Source: Muribaculaceae bacterium (GTDB lineage: Bacteria > Bacteroidota > Bacteroidia > Bacteroidales > Muribaculaceae). From it: DNA of 43,703 bases. This document shows positions 1 through 8,296 of the stretch, piece by piece; positions within the stretch are counted from its first letter, which is position 1; each line of letters begins with the position of its first letter. The position numbers and the translations under genes are program-made. The notes beneath the pieces were generated by a model, which saw only the letters and a list, made by a program, of their open reading frames with translations, ran no database searches and was not told where the DNA came from. The stretch covers positions 1 through 43,703 of the forward strand of contig JAIDTS010000024.1 of assembly GCA_029060585.1 (NCBI GenBank), in the 5' to 3' direction.

Positions 1-2013
1 GTGGAGGAACAGGCCCAGACAGAACAGACAGTCGCCGACAACACTCCCACAGCCGCCGCGCTTTTCTCTGACACCGAGCGTGAATGGCTGGCCAAGAACA
101 TCCTTTCAAACGGAACTCCCGTCTCCACCGAAGAAGGCAAGACCGCCGTGGAAATCAATTCCAATGGTGTCAGGCTCTCTCTTCAGGGAGACTCAATCTA
201 TGGAACAGTAGCCGTCAATGGCAAGACACTGGACTGGAAAGACATTTCAGCTAACAATCTCTCCGTCATGACAGCGGCGGAGCACACTGCTGCCATCGAC
301 AAGGTGCGCTCTCTGTCCAACTCTATCGGACGCTACGGAAGATTTGCGGCTTTCCTGACAGGAGACGACAAGACTATAACGCTCGAAAACGAAGTCATCA
401 AGATCGACCTTTCGTCGAAGGGTGGCATTGTGAGTCGTGCAGAACTCAAAAAATACGACACAGAATATGATCCCGACGAGACAAAGAAGGTGAAGAAGAA
501 AGTCGTAATGTTCGACTCCGAGTCAAATCAGATGAGCTTCACACTTCCGTTACCTCAGGAAGTAGCTACTGCTGACCTATATTTCACGCCACGCGAGGTG
601 ACCGATTCCACCGTGCTTATGGCTCTTCCTCTTTCTGCCGACGCTTTCTGGGGCATCCGCTACACTCTTCCGAAAGGCGACAGCTATATGGTTAAGATGG
701 AAGTGGTGCAGAAAAATATGGCTCCGATAGTGCAGAGCAATGTCCGTAAACTTGGTGTCAATTGGCATCAGGACATCCACCGTCAGGAAAAGGGAAGAAT
801 GTTTGAGGAGCGTAACTCCAGACTGGCATATAAGTTCCTCGGAGGATCCGTGGAAGAGATGTCGGAAAACTCCAACAAGAGCAAGGAGCGCCAGCAGAAA
901 CTCAAATGGATAGCGTTCAAGAACCAGTTCTTCTCTTCCGTCCTCATCGCCGACAAGAACTTCAACAGCGCTGACTTCAACAGCGAGGTGCTGAAAGGGA
1001 GCGTCTTCCTGAAGTCGCTTACCGCAGACGCCGAAGTAAATGACTATGACTGGAACGTGGAGAATCCTGTAGGCTTCAACTATTATATTGGCCCAAACCT
1101 CTATCCTCTTCTCAACAAAATAGACAAGCATACGTATGAGGACGAGAACCTTAAGCTGACCAAGCTCATACCTCTTGGCTGGCCCATCTTCCGCTGGATC
1201 AACACGCTCATCGTTATTCCGGTCTTCAACTTCCTTGGCAGCTTCGGCTGGAACTATGGTATCGTGATTCTCGTGCTCACAATCCTGCTGAAACTCGTGC
1301 TCTTCCCGCTCACATATAAGAGCTATGTGTCTCAGGCAAAGATGCGCATACTCGCTCCTGACATCAAGGAGATCAACGATAAGTATCCCGGCAACGACAA
1401 CGCTATGGTGCGCCAACAGAAAACGATGGCTCTCTATAGCAAGGCTGGTGCCAGTCCGATGTCGGGCTGTCTGCCTATGCTTCTGCAGATGCCCATACTC
1501 TTCGCGATGTTCACGTTCTTCCCGAACTGTATCGAGCTTCGAGGACAGTCTTTCCTTTGGGCACATGACCTTGCGGCTCCCGATGCCATCATTTCTTGGA
1601 GCGGTAATATACCCTTGGTGACAGAATATTTCGGCAACCATATCTCGTTATTCTGTCTGCTCATGACGGCCACCAACATCATCTACACTCGCTCTACTAT
1701 GCAGAGCCAGAGCGGTGGAATGCCTGGCATGAAATGGATGATGTATCTGATGCCCCTCATGTTCCTTGTCTTCTTCAACAACTATGCAGCCGGCCTCAGC
1801 TATTATTATTTCCTCTCGCTGCTGATCACGATCATCCAGACTTATGCCATCCGTAAGTGGTTTGTCAAGGAGGAAGACGTAAGACGCACTATGAAGGAAA
1901 ATGCTAAAAAGCCTCAGAAGAAATCAGGCTGGATGGCCCGTCTCGAAGAGATGCAGAAGCAGCAGCAGGAAATGATGCGCCAGCAGCAGAAAGCACAAGG
2001 AAAGAAAAGATAA
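1..2013 (+). CDS. yidC: Membrane protein insertase YidC (5' end outside window)
   Basis: Inner-membrane insertase that places and folds proteins in the membrane, alone or with SecYEG. The 670 visible residues hold the large periplasmic beta domain (about 10-375), then the conserved hydrophobic insertase core (about 395-625) with several membrane segments, and a basic, Gln-rich cytoplasmic tail ending in KGKKR. The reading frame is open at base 1 (GTG, probably an internal Val). Family members from Bacteroidetes start with an N-terminal membrane anchor that is not seen here, so the true start lies upstream of the window. The Q/K-rich tail fits ribosome or RNA contact, which is an inference. 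Confidence 0.96.
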   Translation: MEEQAQTEQTVADNTPTAAALFSDTEREWLAKNILSNGTPVSTEEGKTAVEINSNGVRLSLQGDSIYGTVAVNGKTLDWKDISANNLSVMTAAEHTAAIDKVRSLSNSIGRYGRFAAFLTGDDKTITLENEVIKIDLSSKGGIVSRAELKKYDTEYDPDETKKVKKKVVMFDSESNQMSFTLPLPQEVATADLYFTPREVTDSTVLMALPLSADAFWGIRYTLPKGDSYMVKMEVVQKNMAPIVQSNVRKLGVNWHQDIHRQEKGRMFEERNSRLAYKFLGGSVEEMSENSNKSKERQQKLKWIAFKNQFFSSVLIADKNFNSADFNSEVLKGSVFLKSLTADAEVNDYDWNVENPVGFNYYIGPNLYPLLNKIDKHTYEDENLKLTKLIPLGWPIFRWINTLIVIPVFNFLGSFGWNYGIVILVLTILLKLVLFPLTYKSYVSQAKMRILAPDIKEINDKYPGNDNAMVRQQKTMALYSKAGASPMSGCLPMLLQMPILFAMFTFFPNCIELRGQSFLWAHDLAAPDAIISWSGNIPLVTEYFGNHISLFCLLMTATNIIYTRSTMQSQSGGMPGMKWMMYLMPLMFLVFFNNYAAGLSYYYFLSLLITIIQTYAIRKWFVKEEDVRRTMKENAKKPQKKSGWMARLEEMQKQQQEMMRQQQKAQGKKR

Positions 2014-2056
2014 CCCAACTCTTCAACTCATAACCTGACAACCCGACAACCCAAAG

Positions 2057-2854
2057 ATGCGGCAATTCCGGATAATGCTGGCCCTGGTGATGCTGTTTGT
2101 GTCACTGCTCTGGCTCCTGCTTGGCACCAGAGCACCGGTCTACGCGTTGATATCGGAGCAGTCTCAGATTATTCCGTCGGCTATTCAGTCGTGTCTCGGC
2201 GTCACCGTAGCGTGGATAATAGCCACTCTTCTTTTCGGGCGTGTTTACTGCGCTACAGTCTGTCCGATCGGTACTCTCCAGGATCTCGTGGTCTGGAGCA
2301 GACGAAGGCTTGACCCGAAACACACTTTCCGATATAGTGCGCCTAAGAGAGTTTGGATTATCATACTTCTCGCCTATGTTGTGTCGCTTGTGGTCGGAAT
2401 ATGGGCTGTCGCATACGTGATAGAGCCATGGAACATCATGCGTAATGTTGCCTCCGCCGTGCGTCATGCCGATACGGAGATGACGTGGCAGACGATCGGC
2501 GTGTCTCTGGGAGTCGGTATCGCAGTGGGAGTGGTGGTGATCGTCGCAGTTCTGTTATCAGCATGGAAGTGGGGGAGAATATTCTGCACTATGGTCTGCC
2601 CAATAGGAACGGCCCTGGGATGCCTGCACTCGCAGACACTCATGCACATAGCCATCGACCCTGACAAGTGTATCAGCTGCATGAAATGCGAAGACATATG
2701 CCCGTCGATGTGCATAAAGGTAGCGGATCGCCATGTCGACAACTCGCGTTGCGTGCGTTGCTTCGATTGCACGGCTGTCTGCCCTAACGATGCAATTCGC
2801 TTCCAGTTAAACCGCGGACGTGGACGGCAGACTCCTATGTTAATGGAGAATTAA
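2057..2854 (+). CDS. Membrane-bound 4Fe-4S binding protein (NapH/NosR-like)
   Basis: Probable electron-transfer protein of the inner membrane. Hydrophobic segments lie at about residues 7-30, 45-65, 100-125 and 145-175. Two polyferredoxin-type CxxxCP motifs (CATVCP and CTMVCP) follow membrane segments, as in NapH/NosR/CcoG relatives. The C-terminal third carries two ferredoxin-type clusters (CISCMKCEDICP and CVRCFDCTAVCP), so two [4Fe-4S] centres are likely. At 265 residues it is a short, stand-alone version. No reductase, nitrate, nitrous oxide or cytochrome gene is next to it, so its partner is unknown. It starts 43 bp after yidC in a gap made of short CAACTC/GACAACCC-like repeats. Confidence 0.85.
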   Translation: MRQFRIMLALVMLFVSLLWLLLGTRAPVYALISEQSQIIPSAIQSCLGVTVAWIIATLLFGRVYCATVCPIGTLQDLVVWSRRRLDPKHTFRYSAPKRVWIIILLAYVVSLVVGIWAVAYVIEPWNIMRNVASAVRHADTEMTWQTIGVSLGVGIAVGVVVIVAVLLSAWKWGRIFCTMVCPIGTALGCLHSQTLMHIAIDPDKCISCMKCEDICPSMCIKVADRHVDNSRCVRCFDCTAVCPNDAIRFQLNRGRGRQTPMLMEN

Positions 2855-2958
2855 GAATTGTGAATTGAGAATTATCCAGATGAGGGGCAGACACTCGTTG
2901 GAATTCTCAATTCAGGATTCAAATAATTCTCAATTCTGAATTCTCAATTCTCAATTAT
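2849..2958. repeat. AATTCTC-type repeat cluster with imperfect inverted arms
   Basis: The gap before thyA is built almost wholly from copies of AATTCTCAATTC and its complement. Arms 2851-2875 and 2923-2947 are complementary over 25 nt with three mismatches, so the RNA or single-stranded DNA can form a long AT-rich hairpin. Three more AATTCTC-like units run up to the thyA start codon. No coding capacity is seen. Similar AATTCTC repeats are common between genes in Bacteroidales; their role is not established. Confidence 0.8.
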
Positions 2959-2959
2959 A

Positions 2960-3754
2960 ATGAAGCAATATCTCGATCTATTACGACATATTCGGGAAAA
3001 CGGGCACCGGAAGGAAGACCGTACCGGCACCGGTACGATATCCACTTTCGGATATCAGATGCGCTTCGACCTATCAGAAGGTTTTCCGCTCGTTACCACG
3101 AAGAAGACGCATCTTAAAAGCATCATCCATGAGCTCCTTTGGTTTCTGAAAGGTGACACCAATGTGAAATATCTTCAGGACAACGGAGTCAGGATATGGA
3201 ACGAATGGGCGGATCCCGATGGCTCACTCGGGCATATTTACGGCTATCAATGGCGTTCATGGCCGGATTATGACGGCGGCCACATAGACCAGATTAAGCA
3301 GGCCGTTGACACACTGAAGAACAATCCGGACTCAAGGCGAATCATTGTCAGCGCATGGAATGTTGCCGACCTTGATAACATGAACCTGCCTCCGTGTCAC
3401 GCCTTTTTCCAGATGTATGTTTGCGACGGAAAACTCTCGCTTCAGCTTTATCAGAGGAGCGGCGACTGCTTCTTGGGCATACCATTCAATATCGCTTCAT
3501 ATGCCCTGCTCACTATGATGCTCGCACAGGTCTGCGGTCTTGAGGCGGGTGAATTCATCCATACCATCGGGGACGCGCATATATACCTTAACCACCTTGA
3601 TCAGGTGGACCTCCAGCTGACACGTGAGCCCCGCTCTCTTCCCCGGATGAGAATCAATCCCGGCGTGAAGGATATATTCGATTTCAAATACGATGATTTC
3701 ACGCTGGAAGGATATGATCCATGGCCGGCGATAAAGGGGGAGGTGAGCGTATGA
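2960..3754 (+). CDS. thyA: Thymidylate synthase
   Basis: Makes dTMP from dUMP using 5,10-methylenetetrahydrofolate, yielding dihydrofolate. At 264 residues it has exactly the length of the Escherichia coli enzyme, and the nucleophilic Cys falls at residue 146 in LPPCHAFFQ, the same number as in E. coli. The folate/dUMP-binding RRIIVSAWN and [17 protein letters not shown] segments are intact. Its stop overlaps the folA start (ATGA), so dihydrofolate made here is recycled by the next gene product. The ATG at 2960 follows directly on the AATTCTC repeat cluster, with no clear Shine-Dalgarno. Confidence 0.98.
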   Translation: MKQYLDLLRHIRENGHRKEDRTGTGTISTFGYQMRFDLSEGFPLVTTKKTHLKSIIHELLWFLKGDTNVKYLQDNGVRIWNEWADPDGSLGHIYGYQWRSWPDYDGGHIDQIKQAVDTLKNNPDSRRIIVSAWNVADLDNMNLPPCHAFFQMYVCDGKLSLQLYQRSGDCFLGIPFNIASYALLTMMLAQVCGLEAGEFIHTIGDAHIYLNHLDQVDLQLTREPRSLPRMRINPGVKDIFDFKYDDFTLEGYDPWPAIKGEVSV

Positions 3755-4251
3755 GCGAGAGGACACAGCTGGCCATGATAGCCGCCATCGGTAGGAGTCT
3801 CGAACTTGGACGCAATGGCGACCTTGTCTGGCATATTCCGGCTGATCTGAAGAATTTTAAACGGCTCACGACCGGGCATCCGGTCATCATGGGCCGTAAA
3901 ACATGGGAATCGCTGCCTAAACGACCATTGCCCGGGCGGCTAAACATAGTTCTTTCACGGAGCATGACGGATGTAGACGGAGGCGTGGCCGCAGCATCCT
4001 TCGCAGATGCCATTAAGGCATGTGAAGGGGCGGAGACAGCGTTCGTAATAGGAGGCGCGGATGTATATTCCTCGTTGCTACCGCTTGCTTCGCGCCTCTA
4101 CATCACAAATATAGACGCCGAAGCCCCGGAAGGAGTCGACGCATGGTTTCCTGAATTCAGGCATGACTGGCGTCTTCAGGATGCTGGCGAGTGGATGGAA
4201 GATGGAAACGGAAACAGATACCGGTTTGAGACATGGCTGAAAAAAGACTGA
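3751..4251 (+). CDS. folA: Dihydrofolate reductase
   Basis: Reduces dihydrofolate to tetrahydrofolate with NADPH. The product is 166 residues with the usual motifs: N-terminal [28 protein letters not shown] (substrate pocket, Asp/Trp region), [12 protein letters not shown] and FVIGGADVY (NADPH binding). I chose ATG 3751 over the in-frame ATG 3721. It forms an ATGA overlap with the thyA stop, has a purine-rich GGGGGAGG just upstream, and gives the normal N-terminus; the 3721 start would add ten residues inside thyA. The 3' end overlaps the next gene by 19 bp, so thyA, folA and the glycosyltransferase are probably co-transcribed. Confidence 0.96.
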   Translation: MSERTQLAMIAAIGRSLELGRNGDLVWHIPADLKNFKRLTTGHPVIMGRKTWESLPKRPLPGRLNIVLSRSMTDVDGGVAAASFADAIKACEGAETAFVIGGADVYSSLLPLASRLYITNIDAEAPEGVDAWFPEFRHDWRLQDAGEWMEDGNGNRYRFETWLKKD

Positions 4252-5501
4252 AACTCACCTTCCTAAGCCGCAGTGATATGCGTGGCGGAGCTGCGGTCGT
4301 GACGTATCGCCTCGTCGAGGCATTACGGGCCGCCGGTGTGGACGCGCGGATGCTGGTGTGCGAGAAGCTGAGCAAGTCTGATTTTGTGAAAGTCTGCGCT
4401 TCATTCCGTAAGATACAGTATGCATTTATGAAGGAGCGTCTCGATGTATATACCCATAACGGATTTAACCGGGATACCCTTTTCAAGATAGATCCGGCCT
4501 CAGAGGGACTGCGGCTCTGGAATCATCCATGGGTGAAGGATGCAGACGCGATATTCTTAGGCTGGGTCAATCAAGGTATGCTGAGCATCAAGGGGATGAG
4601 GAAGATTCTCGCGCTTGGAAAGCCCGTGGTCTGGATTATGCACGACATGTGGAACATGACCGGTGTATGCCACCATGCCGGAGGATGCACCGGATTCTTA
4701 AGAGAATGCGGCGACTGCCCCCTGCTGAAGCGCAAGTGCAGGCACGACGATATCTCCCACAGGGTGTGGGAACTGAAGAGGCGGCTCTACGGCCCCGGCA
4801 AGATAAAGTTTATCGCGGTCAGCACTTGGCTCGCTGGCAAAGCCAGGGAAAGCATGCTTATGCGAGACATGGACGTAGCTGTCATACCAAATCCATTCTC
4901 CATATACAGCGATAGCGATATCCAGGATCGTCCGGAAAAGCGTCAGGGTGCGGTGCGAATCGTCTTCGGTGCGGCCCGTCTTGACGATCCCATCAAGGGA
5001 TTGCCTGTTTTGAAGAAAGCCCTCGAGGTGCTCCGAAGTTCTTACCCCATCATCGCCTCTGATTTGGAACTCGTCACTTTCGGTGGATTCAAGAACATGG
5101 ACAGTCTGCGAGGTTTCGCCATCCCGCACGTCCATATGGGAATGCTCAATGGAGCGAAAGAAATCAGAAAGGCATATGAATCGTGCGACATTGTGGTCTC
5201 TACCTCCGACTACGAGACCCTTCCTGGCACTCTTGTCGAGGGGCAGGCCTACGGATGTATCCCTGTTGCAATAGACCATGGCGGCCAGCGCGATATAGTG
5301 GATCACCTCCGCACTGGATATCTCGCGCGCTGGAATGACTCTCCGTCGATAAGGGCGGGAATGGTAGCGGAAGGAATTGTCTGGGCATACCGCAACGTCG
5401 ATAATCAGGATCTTATCGAGCGGATGCGCGATTCTGTAGTGGAAAAATTCAGTTCCGCTGAAGTAGTGCGCCGTATTCTTGACTTCACATTCCCTGAATA
5501 G
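4233..5501 (+). CDS. Glycosyltransferase family 4-like protein
   Basis: Retaining GT-B glycosyltransferase of 422 residues, probably acting on a surface glycan from the cytoplasmic side. The N-terminal domain opens with a beta-strand and SRSDMRGGAAVVTYRL loop. The C-terminal nucleotide-sugar domain carries the EX7E signature (E328 and E336 in SDYETLPGTLVEG), followed by the usual GG loop. An unusual feature is a cluster of five Cys at residues 146, 152, 159, 162 and 169 in a His/Gly-rich stretch after HDMWNMTG; it looks like a metal-binding knuckle. A similar Cys insertion is known in some WcaC-like transferases, from memory. The start overlaps folA by 19 bp. Donor and acceptor cannot be deduced. 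Confidence 0.88.
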   Translation: MAEKRLKLTFLSRSDMRGGAAVVTYRLVEALRAAGVDARMLVCEKLSKSDFVKVCASFRKIQYAFMKERLDVYTHNGFNRDTLFKIDPASEGLRLWNHPWVKDADAIFLGWVNQGMLSIKGMRKILALGKPVVWIMHDMWNMTGVCHHAGGCTGFLRECGDCPLLKRKCRHDDISHRVWELKRRLYGPGKIKFIAVSTWLAGKARESMLMRDMDVAVIPNPFSIYSDSDIQDRPEKRQGAVRIVFGAARLDDPIKGLPVLKKALEVLRSSYPIIASDLELVTFGGFKNMDSLRGFAIPHVHMGMLNGAKEIRKAYESCDIVVSTSDYETLPGTLVEGQAYGCIPVAIDHGGQRDIVDHLRTGYLARWNDSPSIRAGMVAEGIVWAYRNVDNQDLIERMRDSVVEKFSSAEVVRRILDFTFPE

Positions 5502-5534
5502 GAGCATAGACAAACCCGAATAAGAATCTACACA

Positions 5535-5567
5535 AAAAAGGCATTGCCCTCTGGACAATGCCTTTTT
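5535..5567. terminator. Bidirectional intrinsic terminator
   Basis: A 12-bp perfect stem (AAAAAGGCATTG at 5535-5546, complement at 5556-5567) with a 9-nt loop ends in a T run on the plus strand, and the A run on its left gives a T run on the minus strand. It sits between the convergent glycosyltransferase gene and tRNA-Pro and can serve both. Confidence 0.85.
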
Positions 5568-5569
5568 CG

Positions 5570-5643
5570 TCGGGGTGACAGGATTCGAACCTGCGACCAC
5601 CTGGTCCCAAACCAGGTGCGCTACCGGACTGCGCTACGCCCCG
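5570..5643 (-). tRNA. tRNA-Pro (anticodon TGG)
   Basis: Read on the minus strand, the 74-nt cloverleaf has a GCGC/GCGC D arm, a CCTGG/CCAGG anticodon stem around loop TTTGGGA (anticodon TGG, reading CCA and other Pro codons) and a T arm with TTCGAAT. A73 is at 5570. CCA is not encoded. The acceptor stem has one C6-A67 mismatch (5638 with 5576). It has its own promoter just upstream and the terminator at 5535-5567 just downstream. Confidence 0.96.
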
Positions 5644-5673
5644 ATTCCCTATAGGGTTTCCCCTTTAACGATG

Positions 5674-5705
5674 CAAAGTTAATGGTTTTTTCCGTCTTAT
5701 GCAAA
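5674..5705 (-). promoter_or_regulatory. Bacteroidetes promoter of tRNA-Pro
   Basis: On the minus strand TTTG (5702-5705) is separated by exactly 20 nt from TAACTTTG (5674-5681), a full match to the Bacteroidetes -33/-7 consensus. Transcription would begin about 25 nt before the mature tRNA 5' end. Confidence 0.85.
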
Positions 5706-5807
5706 CATTTCGCCGATTTTTATTCGAATTATCGCTGAAAAAACGATAAAAGTCTTTAATCAGGGGTGAGAGGATAACATTTTTAGTCCCGAAATCGTTA
5801 CTTGAAT

Positions 5808-6212
5808 ATGAAGACTTTTAAATTGAATTGTATCTACGCGGTTGCTGTCCTTATAGGACTGCTGTTGCTCTCACCGGCTGCTATTGCCGACAATAAGAAA
5901 GACGCCAGAATATCTTTTAGCGAGAACGTCTACGATTTCGGTCAGGTCTCGCTTAAGAAAGGTAAGGTGTCTCATGTATTCACATTCACCAACTCCGGTG
6001 GAAAAGCACTCGTTATCTCCAACGCGAGGGCCGACTGCGGATGCACTCGCCCTGAATACAGCGACGCGCCCGTTGCTCCTGGCAAGTCAGGGACGCTTAA
6101 AGTGACGTTCTCGCCTGCAGCGAAGGGTCATTTCTCAAAGAAGGTGACCGTCACTACCAATGGCAATCCACGCAAGGTTAGGCTCATTATCAAGGGAGAA
6201 GTGGTAGAATGA
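5808..6212 (+). CDS. Secreted DUF1573 protein
   Basis: A 134-residue exported protein made of one DUF1573 (HYDIN/ASPM-like Ig fold) domain. Residues 1-24 form a signal peptide ending near AIADNKK. The domain shows the family marks: YDFGQV at its start, then FTFTNSGGKALVI, the Cys-Gly-Cys motif in ADCGCTRPEY and a VTFSP strand. I prefer ATG 5808 to the in-frame TTG 5802, because ATG gives the MK start of a normal signal peptide. It overlaps the next DUF1573 gene by 4 bp (ATGA), so the two are probably translated together. No molecular role is established for the family. Confidence 0.88.
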   Translation: MKTFKLNCIYAVAVLIGLLLLSPAAIADNKKDARISFSENVYDFGQVSLKKGKVSHVFTFTNSGGKALVISNARADCGCTRPEYSDAPVAPGKSGTLKVTFSPAAKGHFSKKVTVTTNGNPRKVRLIIKGEVVE

Positions 6213-6979
6213 AACGAAACTGTCTTTATAAGGGAAGGTTTATTCCTCTTGTGACTGCCTGCGGCGCCATTATGTGCACTCTCGCTCCGTCTGTCTACGC
6301 CGAGATTTCAAAATCGCTGGAGTTCATACCGGAGGCGGTAGACTTCGGCATGATCCGTGAGGATGACGGCAAGGTCAGTCGTAAGGTGAAGGCCGTCAAC
6401 GTGTCGGGCGACTCCACTTTCATCATATCTGCCCGTACGAGCTGTGGATGCTCTGCCGCAGAGTTTTCCGACGCTGTGATCGCTCCAGGCGACACGACGG
6501 AGGTCACTGTCAGCTATGATCCCGTAAACCGCCCAGGAATGTTTCTGAAGACAGTCCGCTTCTTCACAGGCGAGGAGAGGATAGGCAATTCCATAAAGCT
6601 GAAAGGAACCGTAATTCCCAGCCGCAGTAATCTCGACCGGTCGTATCCGGACAGTATAGGACGCCTAAGGGTGTCGACAAAAGCCGTCACCTTGGGAGAA
6701 ATGTCGCGAACGGAGGCCCGGCCTCTATTCGTAGGTGTCTATAATGACAGCGACCGTCGGTTGGCATTGACCGCAGGAACCGATTCCGCTCCCATGGAGG
6801 CAGCGATGGCCCCTGATACTATCGAGCCTTTCTGCGTAGGTACTCTCTCCCTCATGATCAAGGGTCGGCTCATCCCTGACAGCGAGATGGAATTTGTCTA
6901 TAACGCCTTCATTATGGATTCAGAGACGGGCGACACAATAGCGACAATACCGGTAGGAGGTTTGGTGAAATCCAACTGA
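6209..6979 (+). CDS. Secreted DUF1573 protein, two Ig-like domains
   Basis: A 256-residue exported protein with a signal peptide of about 30 residues (cleavage likely near VYAEIS). Residues about 40-142 are a DUF1573 domain with VDFGMI, the SCGCSAAEF motif and a VSYDP strand, like the upstream protein. Residues about 150-255 form a second region predicted to be beta-rich (LRVSTKAVTLGEM, then PLFVGVYNDSD) that looks like a diverged repeat without the CGC motif. The ATGA overlap with the previous gene argues for paired function in the envelope. The biochemical role is unknown. Confidence 0.85.
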   Translation: MKRNCLYKGRFIPLVTACGAIMCTLAPSVYAEISKSLEFIPEAVDFGMIREDDGKVSRKVKAVNVSGDSTFIISARTSCGCSAAEFSDAVIAPGDTTEVTVSYDPVNRPGMFLKTVRFFTGEERIGNSIKLKGTVIPSRSNLDRSYPDSIGRLRVSTKAVTLGEMSRTEARPLFVGVYNDSDRRLALTAGTDSAPMEAAMAPDTIEPFCVGTLSLMIKGRLIPDSEMEFVYNAFIMDSETGDTIATIPVGGLVKSN

Positions 6980-7008
6980 AAAACTAATAAATCAAAATAC
7001 AGACCGTC

Positions 7009-8103
7009 ATGGAACATCCTGAAAATGATGCTAAATATATAGGACTTCGTGTCAATGCCGGAGTTGCCTCCAACCCTTCAGTCAATCCTTATCGCAAGGT
7101 GGTTAAGAAAAAGCGTATCCTGACTCCGGGTGAATATGTAGAGGGAATCCTCAAGGGGGATGTCAGCCTTCTGGGGCGCGCGGTGACTCTGATTGAGAGC
7201 ACTGCCGATTCCCATCAGGCCATAGCACAGGAGGTGATCGAGAAGTGTCTCCCCTACAGCGGCAACTCGCGGCGTATAGGCATCACCGGAGTGCCCGGAG
7301 CCGGAAAATCGACATCGATTGATATGTTCGGCACGCACGTAATCCGTCAGGGCCATAAGCTTGCAGTGCTTGCCATCGACCCGAGCAGCGAGCGCACACG
7401 CGGAAGTATTCTTGGAGACAAGACTCGTATGGAGAAACTCTCGCTTGAGAAAGACGCTTTCATCCGCCCTTCTCCTTCGGGTGGATCGCTTGGCGGTGTA
7501 GCCCGTAAGACGAGGGAAACAATAGTGCTTTGCGAGGCGGCCGGATATGACCGTATTTTCGTCGAGACAGTCGGAGTAGGACAGAGCGAGACGGCCGTGC
7601 ACTCCATGGTAGACTTTTTCCTGCTAATTCAGGTGGCAGGCACGGGCGATGAATTACAGGGAATAAAGCGCGGAATCATGGAGATGGCCGACGGCATTGC
7701 CATCAATAAATGCGACGGCGACAATATAGACCGTTGCAAGCTTGCAGCCCAGCAGTTCCGCACGGCGCTTATGCTTTTCCCGCCCACACCGAGCAAATGG
7801 GTACCGGAAGTGGTCACCTACAGTGGATATTACGGATATGACATAGATAAGGTCTGGGAGATGATTGACCGCTACTTCAAATATGTGGAAGAAAACGGCT
7901 ATTTCGAGCGTAAGCGCAATGAACAGGCTCGCTATTGGATGACGGAGACTATAGAGGAGCAACTACGCACACGCTTCTATCACACTCCCGGGCTCAAGGA
8001 GCTTCTTGAGCAGAAGGAACTGAGGGTGCTCAACAACGAACAATCTTCTTTTACAGCTGCAAAGGACATCCTCGACTATTATTTCGACTCTCTGCGTAAA
8101 TAA
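7009..8103 (+). CDS. meaB: Methylmalonyl-CoA mutase-associated GTPase MeaB
   Basis: G3E-family GTPase that loads and protects the adenosylcobalamin cofactor of methylmalonyl-CoA mutase, the enzyme of succinate/propionate interconversion in Bacteroidales. The product has 364 residues. The P-loop GVPGAGKS lies at residues 94-101; ETVGVGQSE (switch/Walker B region) and NKCDGDN (base-specificity motif) follow. The C-terminal helix-rich region (about 280-364) serves for dimerisation in the family. The mutase genes mutA/mutB are not in this window, so the usual mutase neighbourhood is broken. It starts 29 bp after the DUF1573 pair. Confidence 0.95.
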   Translation: MEHPENDAKYIGLRVNAGVASNPSVNPYRKVVKKKRILTPGEYVEGILKGDVSLLGRAVTLIESTADSHQAIAQEVIEKCLPYSGNSRRIGITGVPGAGKSTSIDMFGTHVIRQGHKLAVLAIDPSSERTRGSILGDKTRMEKLSLEKDAFIRPSPSGGSLGGVARKTRETIVLCEAAGYDRIFVETVGVGQSETAVHSMVDFFLLIQVAGTGDELQGIKRGIMEMADGIAINKCDGDNIDRCKLAAQQFRTALMLFPPTPSKWVPEVVTYSGYYGYDIDKVWEMIDRYFKYVEENGYFERKRNEQARYWMTETIEEQLRTRFYHTPGLKELLEQKELRVLNNEQSSFTAAKDILDYYFDSLRK

Positions 8104-8186
8104 ATGTATGATAGTGAATAATGAGCAACGGCAGGCGCTTTTGCTGCAGTCGGAGTGATTATATGGCAAAATAAGTGACTGAATAG

Positions 8187-8217
8187 TTGCATTTGTTAAA
8201 AAAATTAACTAACTTTG
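8187..8217 (+). promoter_or_regulatory. Promoter of polysaccharide locus A
   Basis: TTG (8187-8189), a 20-nt spacer and TAACTTTG (8210-8217) match the Bacteroidetes consensus. The start site would lie near 8223, giving a leader of about 73 nt before the WecA-like gene. A 6-bp inverted repeat, CTGCAC (8220-8225) and GTGCAG (8237-8242), sits at the predicted 5' end of that leader. The rest of the 8104-8296 gap shows no gene and no clear terminator. Confidence 0.75.
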
Positions 8218-8296
8218 CACTGCACCACGCTGTCTCGTGCAGATATAAGGCAGCATAGGCACTCTTCTCAGAAAAAAAGCACTTACAATTAATCGT

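Noticed and set aside
577..1641. Long open frame on the minus strand inside yidC (354 codons)
   Set aside because: Lies wholly opposite conserved yidC; the product has no recognisable domain, so it is a codon-bias shadow.
2849..2958. CRISPR-like array
   Set aside because: Units are short, touch each other without spacers and occur in both orientations; no cas genes are present.
3721..3750. Upstream ATG for dihydrofolate reductase
   Set aside because: It lies inside thyA and lengthens the protein beyond the family start; 3751 has the purine-rich site and ATGA coupling.
4698..5600. Minus-strand frame of 300 codons opposite the glycosyltransferase
   Set aside because: It starts inside tRNA-Pro, crosses the terminator and runs against a well-supported gene; no domain is seen.
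5799..5804. TACTTG as a -7 box for the first DUF1573 gene
   Set aside because: Incomplete motif placed over the start codon, which would leave no leader.
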